Below are positions 60,437 through 64,000 of a stretch of DNA of 64,000 bases, in pieces. How positions within the stretch are numbered: the first letter of the stretch is position 1; the number at the start of each line of letters is the position of its first letter. A program made the position numbers and the translations under genes. The notes beneath the pieces were generated by a model, which saw only the letters and a list, made by a program, of their open reading frames with translations, searched no databases and was not told the origin of the DNA. Source of the stretch: Sporolactobacillus sp. STSJ-5 (lineage in GTDB: Bacteria > Bacillota > Bacilli > Bacillales > Sporolactobacillaceae); NCBI RefSeq assembly GCF_024385605.1, contig NZ_JANFOJ010000015.1, positions 1 through 64,000 on the forward strand. Direction: 5' to 3'.

Positions 60437-61312
60437 ATGCAGAAAATTGTGCCATATCTATGGTTTGATCATCAGGCAGAAGAAGCAGCGATTTTTTACA
60501 CGTCACTTTTTAAACAGTCAACGATCATGAACACATCTCGCTATGGTGATGCAGCTCCGGATTCCTCACAAAATGGGAAAATCATGAGCGTCACGTTCCA
60601 ACTTGAAGGTCAGACCTTTATCGCTTTGAACGGCGGTCCGCATTTTACCTTCACACCTGCAATTTCCTTCTTCGTAAATTGTGATTCACCCGAAGAAGTG
60701 GACAGCTATTGGGCGAAACTCTCGGAAGGCGGAATCGTTCTGATGGAGCTTGGCAGCTATCCGTTCAGCAAGAAATTCGGTTGGATTCAGGATCAATTCG
60801 GTATCTCATGGCAGATGAATCTGGGTCATCGCGATCAGATGATCACCCCGTCGCTGATGTTCGTCGGGAAGCAGCATGGAAAAGCGGAACAAGCGATGAG
60901 TGACTATATCTCCCTTTTTGATCATTCGGCGATTGATCAAATCGAGCGTTATGGGTATGACGCAGGGGAGATGGCGGGAACCGTCCTGCACGCATTGTTT
61001 CACCTTGCCGGGCAGGAATTCAAGGCAATGGACAGCGGATTGGATCACGCATTTACTTTCAACGAAGCCATTTCATTGTTTGTGAACTGCGAGACTCAGG
61101 AAGAAGTCGACACCTTGTGGGACAAGCTGTCCGAGGGCGGTGTGATCGAGCAATGCGGCTGGCTCAAAGATAAATACGGCGTATCCTGGCAAATCATCCC
61201 GACTATTTTAGGTGAACTGTTGCAAGATCCTGATCCGGAAAAAGCACAACGTGTGATGCAGGCGATGCTTCAAATGAAAAAAATAGATATTGCCACTTTG
61301 AAACAAGATTAG
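60437..61312 (+). CDS. Tandem VOC/PhnB-like domain protein
   Basis: A 291-residue protein made of two PhnB/glyoxalase-fold (3-demethylubiquinone methyltransferase-like) halves. First: IVPYLWFDHQAEEAAIFYTSLF, GQTFIALNGGPHFTF, FFVNCDSPEEVDSYW, FGISWQM; second repeats this with SLMFVGKQHGKAEQAM, FKAMDSGLDHAFTF, LFVNCETQEEVDTLW, YGVSWQI. No function is firmly assigned. ATG 60437 with GGGAGGA. Converges with, and overlaps by 4 bp, the MFS pseudogene. Confidence 0.88.
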   Translation: MQKIVPYLWFDHQAEEAAIFYTSLFKQSTIMNTSRYGDAAPDSSQNGKIMSVTFQLEGQTFIALNGGPHFTFTPAISFFVNCDSPEEVDSYWAKLSEGGIVLMELGSYPFSKKFGWIQDQFGISWQMNLGHRDQMITPSLMFVGKQHGKAEQAMSDYISLFDHSAIDQIERYGYDAGEMAGTVLHALFHLAGQEFKAMDSGLDHAFTFNEAISLFVNCETQEEVDTLWDKLSEGGVIEQCGWLKDKYGVSWQIIPTILGELLQDPDPEKAQRVMQAMLQMKKIDIATLKQD

Positions 61313-62409
61313 TTTCTTTTTCTTTTCTTTCTTAGCGTTGAGGCGCTGATAAAAACGGGAATTAATGCAAGAGCACAGAATAATGCGAGATGACTAAAGC
61401 CGCGTATGATTGCCGTTTGAGCGATAGGTGCTGCGGCTGAATCTTTTACAACAATAAATTGTGTTGCCAATTCCTTTACCTTTAATAAGGTGCTTCCAGA
61501 GAATCCCCTGGAAAGAGCTGAAATCGTATGACCGGTATCAGATGTAAAGAGTTGCCCTAGAACAGCCACTCCCAATGAAGTGCCAACATTCTTACTCATG
61601 TTCAGTATTCCGGCGGCTAATCCGGATTTGTCGGGTGGAACAGAATTCATCATCATTAATGAGGTGGAAGAGACAAGAAAGGGAATACCAATTCCGCGAA
61701 TCAACAAGGATGGCAGAAGCACGGTTGAGTATGAGCTTTCAGTATTTATACCGGCTGCATATATGAAACTTATACCGGTCATTAGCGCGCCAAACATGAC
61801 GACAAAACGCAGTCTATCTCCGCTCTTCTGACCGATAATCCCGGCAATCGGTGTGAGGGCTGCAATTAAGCAGGTAGCAGGTAAAAAGGCAAGGCCGCCG
61901 TATAAAGGTGAGAAGCCCCAGAAATTTTGGAAGAACATGCTCCAATAGGGCTGAGAACCAAATAATGAGGCCGAAAAGAGCAGCATACTGATACAAGGCA
62001 GAGTAAAATGAATCGATTTAAATAGTGCAAAGTCAATCAACGGTTCACGTGTTCGACGTTCAAGCCGTATAAAGAAATACAAGATGACTAAGCCTGCTGT
62101 TAGGTAAAAGGCACTTTCCGACTGGAACCCTCTTTTTTCGGCTTGAGTAAAAGATAATAGGATAGAAAGTAATCCGATGGATAGAACGATGAGACCCTTC
62201 CAATCTATTTTTTTTGATGCCTTATTGTTCTGTTTCTCATGTACAAACAGAAGCGTTAAGAGGACGGTCGCAATTCCAAAGGGTACATTTATCAAGAATA
62301 TCCATCGCCAATTATCTCCATGTACCAACAATCCTCCAAGCACCGGGCCGGCAACAATACCAATTCCGCCGATTCCACCGTTTAATCCTATAGCTAGACC
62401 GCGCTGCTT
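61309..62409 (-). pseudogene. 5'-truncated DHA2 (EmrB/QacA) MFS transporter
   Basis: The frame runs in family-like sequence (KQRGLAIGLNGGIGGIGIVA, then GPVLGGLLVHGDNWRWIFLIN) right up to 62409, where an in-frame TAA and then the fetB terminator replace the expected first ~130 residues (helices 1-4). The remaining 366 codons hold about ten helices of a 14-helix exporter. The best internal start would be around 62343. Because the essential first helices and promoter are gone, it is probably a dead gene. Confidence 0.8.
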
Positions 62410-62430
62410 TTAGAAAAAGCCTACAAGAGT

Positions 62431-62472
62431 AAAAACAAGCACGGTACTTTTCGATGAGAAAAGTACCGTGCT
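62431..62472 (-). terminator. Terminator of fetAB
   Basis: Perfect 15-bp arms AGCACGGTACTTTTC (62438-62452) and GAAAAGTACCGTGCT (62458-62472), then on the minus strand TGTTTTT. Confidence 0.9.
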
Positions 62473-62473
62473 T

Positions 62474-63250
62474 TTAATTTTCACGCCGATTAACGAGCTG
62501 TTTTCTGTTATTGAAAAACCCTCTGTAGGACAGATAACACGAAATGAATGAAGAAATCGCGGTTGTCGAGAGCAGCATGAAGGTAACCATAATTTGATAT
62601 TTGATGGCTTCCATCGGTGATGTACCGGCAAGAATTAAACCGGTCATCATTCCGGGAAGCGATACGATGCCGAGTGTTTTGGCTGAATCAATGGTCGGAA
62701 GCATCCCGGTTTTTATTGAGTCGCGGATGATTTCTTTGGATGAAAGAAGAATATCTGCGCCGAGTGCGAGCTTTGTTTCGATTTCGTCTCGCTTATTTTT
62801 AAAATCGGATGCCATTTGTTTGTAGCATAGTCCAAGCGCAACCATTGAGTTGCTGATGATCATGCCGCCGATCGGAATCATCTGATAGGGCTCATAGCGG
62901 ATGATTCCCGACAGAATCAGGATCAATAACGTCACAAGTGTGCCGACGGCGATGGACAAGAAGGAGATCAACAAACCTCTTTTGATGGCTCGGCCTCTTT
63001 TTGCGGCATTGTAGGAAGCATTAAAGGTCATGAACAGCAGCAAAAGAGTTGTAAATGCCGGGTTTTTATAACCGAATACAAAGTTTAAGACATAACCAAC
63101 TGCGACGAGCTGGATGACCGCACGAACCACACTAATAATGGTTTCTTTTTCAAGCTTCAGCTTTTGCCAATAAGAGAAGAAAAGGGTGACAAAGACCAGT
63201 GATGAAGCGATCATCAGCGATGTGACATGGATAGTTGTTGAACCGTTCAT
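62474..63250 (-). CDS. fetB: FetB-like ABC permease (UPF0014)
   Basis: A 258-residue membrane protein with about seven helices and UPF0014 signatures: VVRAVIQLVAVGYVLNFVF near residue 40, PIGGMIISNSMVALGL near 125 and SLPGMMTGLILAGTSPMEAIKYQ near 195. E. coli FetAB exports iron and protects against peroxide; in some bacteria the pair is linked to other substrates. Start overlaps the FetA stop (ATGA). Confidence 0.9.
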   Translation of the reverse strand: MNGSTTIHVTSLMIASSLVFVTLFFSYWQKLKLEKETIISVVRAVIQLVAVGYVLNFVFGYKNPAFTTLLLLFMTFNASYNAAKRGRAIKRGLLISFLSIAVGTLVTLLILILSGIIRYEPYQMIPIGGMIISNSMVALGLCYKQMASDFKNKRDEIETKLALGADILLSSKEIIRDSIKTGMLPTIDSAKTLGIVSLPGMMTGLILAGTSPMEAIKYQIMVTFMLLSTTAISSFISCYLSYRGFFNNRKQLVNRREN

Positions 63251-63903
63251 TGGATCGCCTCCAAAGTGTGAATCTCGCCATTTTCAATAGTGAGCAGCTT
63301 ATTGGCATGTTTCCTGCTTTGCTCCGTGTTATGTGTGATCCACAGAATGGTTGTCCCCTTTTGATTGAGTGATTTGACAGCCTGCTCAACGATTTCGGTA
63401 TTTGCTGTATCTAAGGCAGAGGTCACTTCATCGAGAAGCAGAATTTCCGGCTTGAATAGCAAGCTGCGGATCAATGCAATCCGCTGCTTTTCGCCTCCTG
63501 AAAGGTTTTTCACTTCTTTATGTAAATAATCGTTTGCCATATGGAAGACGGAAAAAAGTTCATCGACTCGCTCTTGTTCAAAGGGAACATTTCTGACTAC
63601 AAAAGGAAATTCAAGATTTTCCTTGACGTGATCACCGAATAAATAGGGCATTTGAAAGCAATAAGCAATCTGTTTCCTTAATTCCATCGGATTATAATCG
63701 TTCAGATTTTTCCCCTTAAATGAAATTGCTCCATCGGTCGGGCTGATTAAATGGCAGCAAAGCTTGAGGAAGGTACTTTTGCCGCTTCCTGACGGGCCAA
63801 CAATTGAAAGAAAATCCCCAGCATCAATGCTGACGGATACGTCTTTAAGAATAGATTGATTGTCGTTGGTGAAGAACACATGAGAAAAGTCAAGAGATGA
63901 CAC
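63247..63903 (-). CDS. fetA: FetA-like ABC ATPase
   Basis: A 218-residue ATPase: Walker A GPSGSGKST near 36, Q-loop YCFQMPYLFG, signature LSGGEKQR near 136, Walker B ILLLDEVTSALD, switch His ITHNTEQS. GTG 63903 with GGTG at 8 nt. Partner of the FetB permease with which it overlaps by 4 bp. The last 97 bp of the window form its upstream region; no clear promoter or further gene was seen. Confidence 0.9.
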   Translation of the reverse strand: MSSLDFSHVFFTNDNQSILKDVSVSIDAGDFLSIVGPSGSGKSTFLKLCCHLISPTDGAISFKGKNLNDYNPMELRKQIAYCFQMPYLFGDHVKENLEFPFVVRNVPFEQERVDELFSVFHMANDYLHKEVKNLSGGEKQRIALIRSLLFKPEILLLDEVTSALDTANTEIVEQAVKSLNQKGTTILWITHNTEQSRKHANKLLTIENGEIHTLEAIQ

Positions 63904-64000
63904 AGAAATGCACCGCCGTTTCTAAAAGATAAATGCTTGTTTATGCACTTATCATTTTAAACTTTTTTTATGCGATGCGCTTATGCAATGTTCGGCTGTG

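Overview
The window looks like chromosomal DNA of a low-to-mid GC member of the Bacillota, class Bacilli. It has strong AGGAGG-type ribosome sites, two S-box (SAM) riboswitches, intrinsic terminators after most operons, CcpA-type cre sites, and Bacillus-family genes (DUF817/YoaT, YlmA-like ATPase, FbpA, YdhG-like DUF1801). An L-2-hydroxyisocaproate-type dehydrogenase suggests a lactic relative such as Sporolactobacillaceae; this taxonomic guess is inference. No rRNA, tRNA or CRISPR array was seen.

Layout. 0.2-2.5 kb: DUF2975 membrane protein, then DUF817 protein overlapping an extra undecaprenyl-pyrophosphate-synthase-like gene. 2.5-5.8 kb (minus): a nitrate/sulfonate-type ABC importer behind a long structured leader. 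5.9-6.4 kb: two families of short repeats. 6.5-13.4 kb: a SAM-riboswitch operon with two Cys/Met-metabolism PLP enzymes, a GNAT acetyltransferase, two 2-hydroxyacid or alcohol dehydrogenases and an M20 deacylase whose 3' end is frameshifted. 13.5-14.9 kb: a second SAM riboswitch before an FbpA-like protein, then an unknown protein. 15.0-17.7 kb (minus): flippase-like, glycosyltransferase and CrtO-like acyltransferase genes. 18.0-20.6 kb: a PAS-PAS-GGDEF-EAL-PilZ protein. 20.8-31.7 kb: L-HicDH, sugar acetyltransferase, AraC/GyrI regulator, GH31 alpha-glucosidase with a cre site, TPR protein, fused Ada, efflux MFS, and a divergent oxidoreductase/MarR pair.

31.8-42 kb is accessory in character: acyl-ACP/CoA synthetase, an unknown repeat-type protein, a Phd/RelE toxin-antitoxin pair, a C39-like protein, small membrane proteins, a DUF262/HNH nuclease-like protein, DUF1643, and an IS with exact 6-bp target duplications. 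42.4-47.9 kb: an isoleucine leader-peptide attenuator on the minus strand, divergent from ilvB-ilvN-ilvC-ilvA-ABC ATPase. 48.4-54.4 kb: a beta-glucoside PTS operon lying between two diverged copies of the ATPase gene's 3' end and terminator, a sign of insertion. 54.7-64 kb: a second toxin-antitoxin pair, a DsbA/FrnE protein, GNAT, HD-GYP phosphodiesterase, HxlR/DJ-1 pair, DUF1801, PhnB-like VOC protein, a 5'-truncated MFS pseudogene and fetAB.

The best candidates for something new are the S-box operon with its acetylase/deacylase plus hydroxyacid-dehydrogenase content, the orphan isoleucine attenuator, and the repeat-bounded PTS module. All calls come from reading the sequence; no database search was run.
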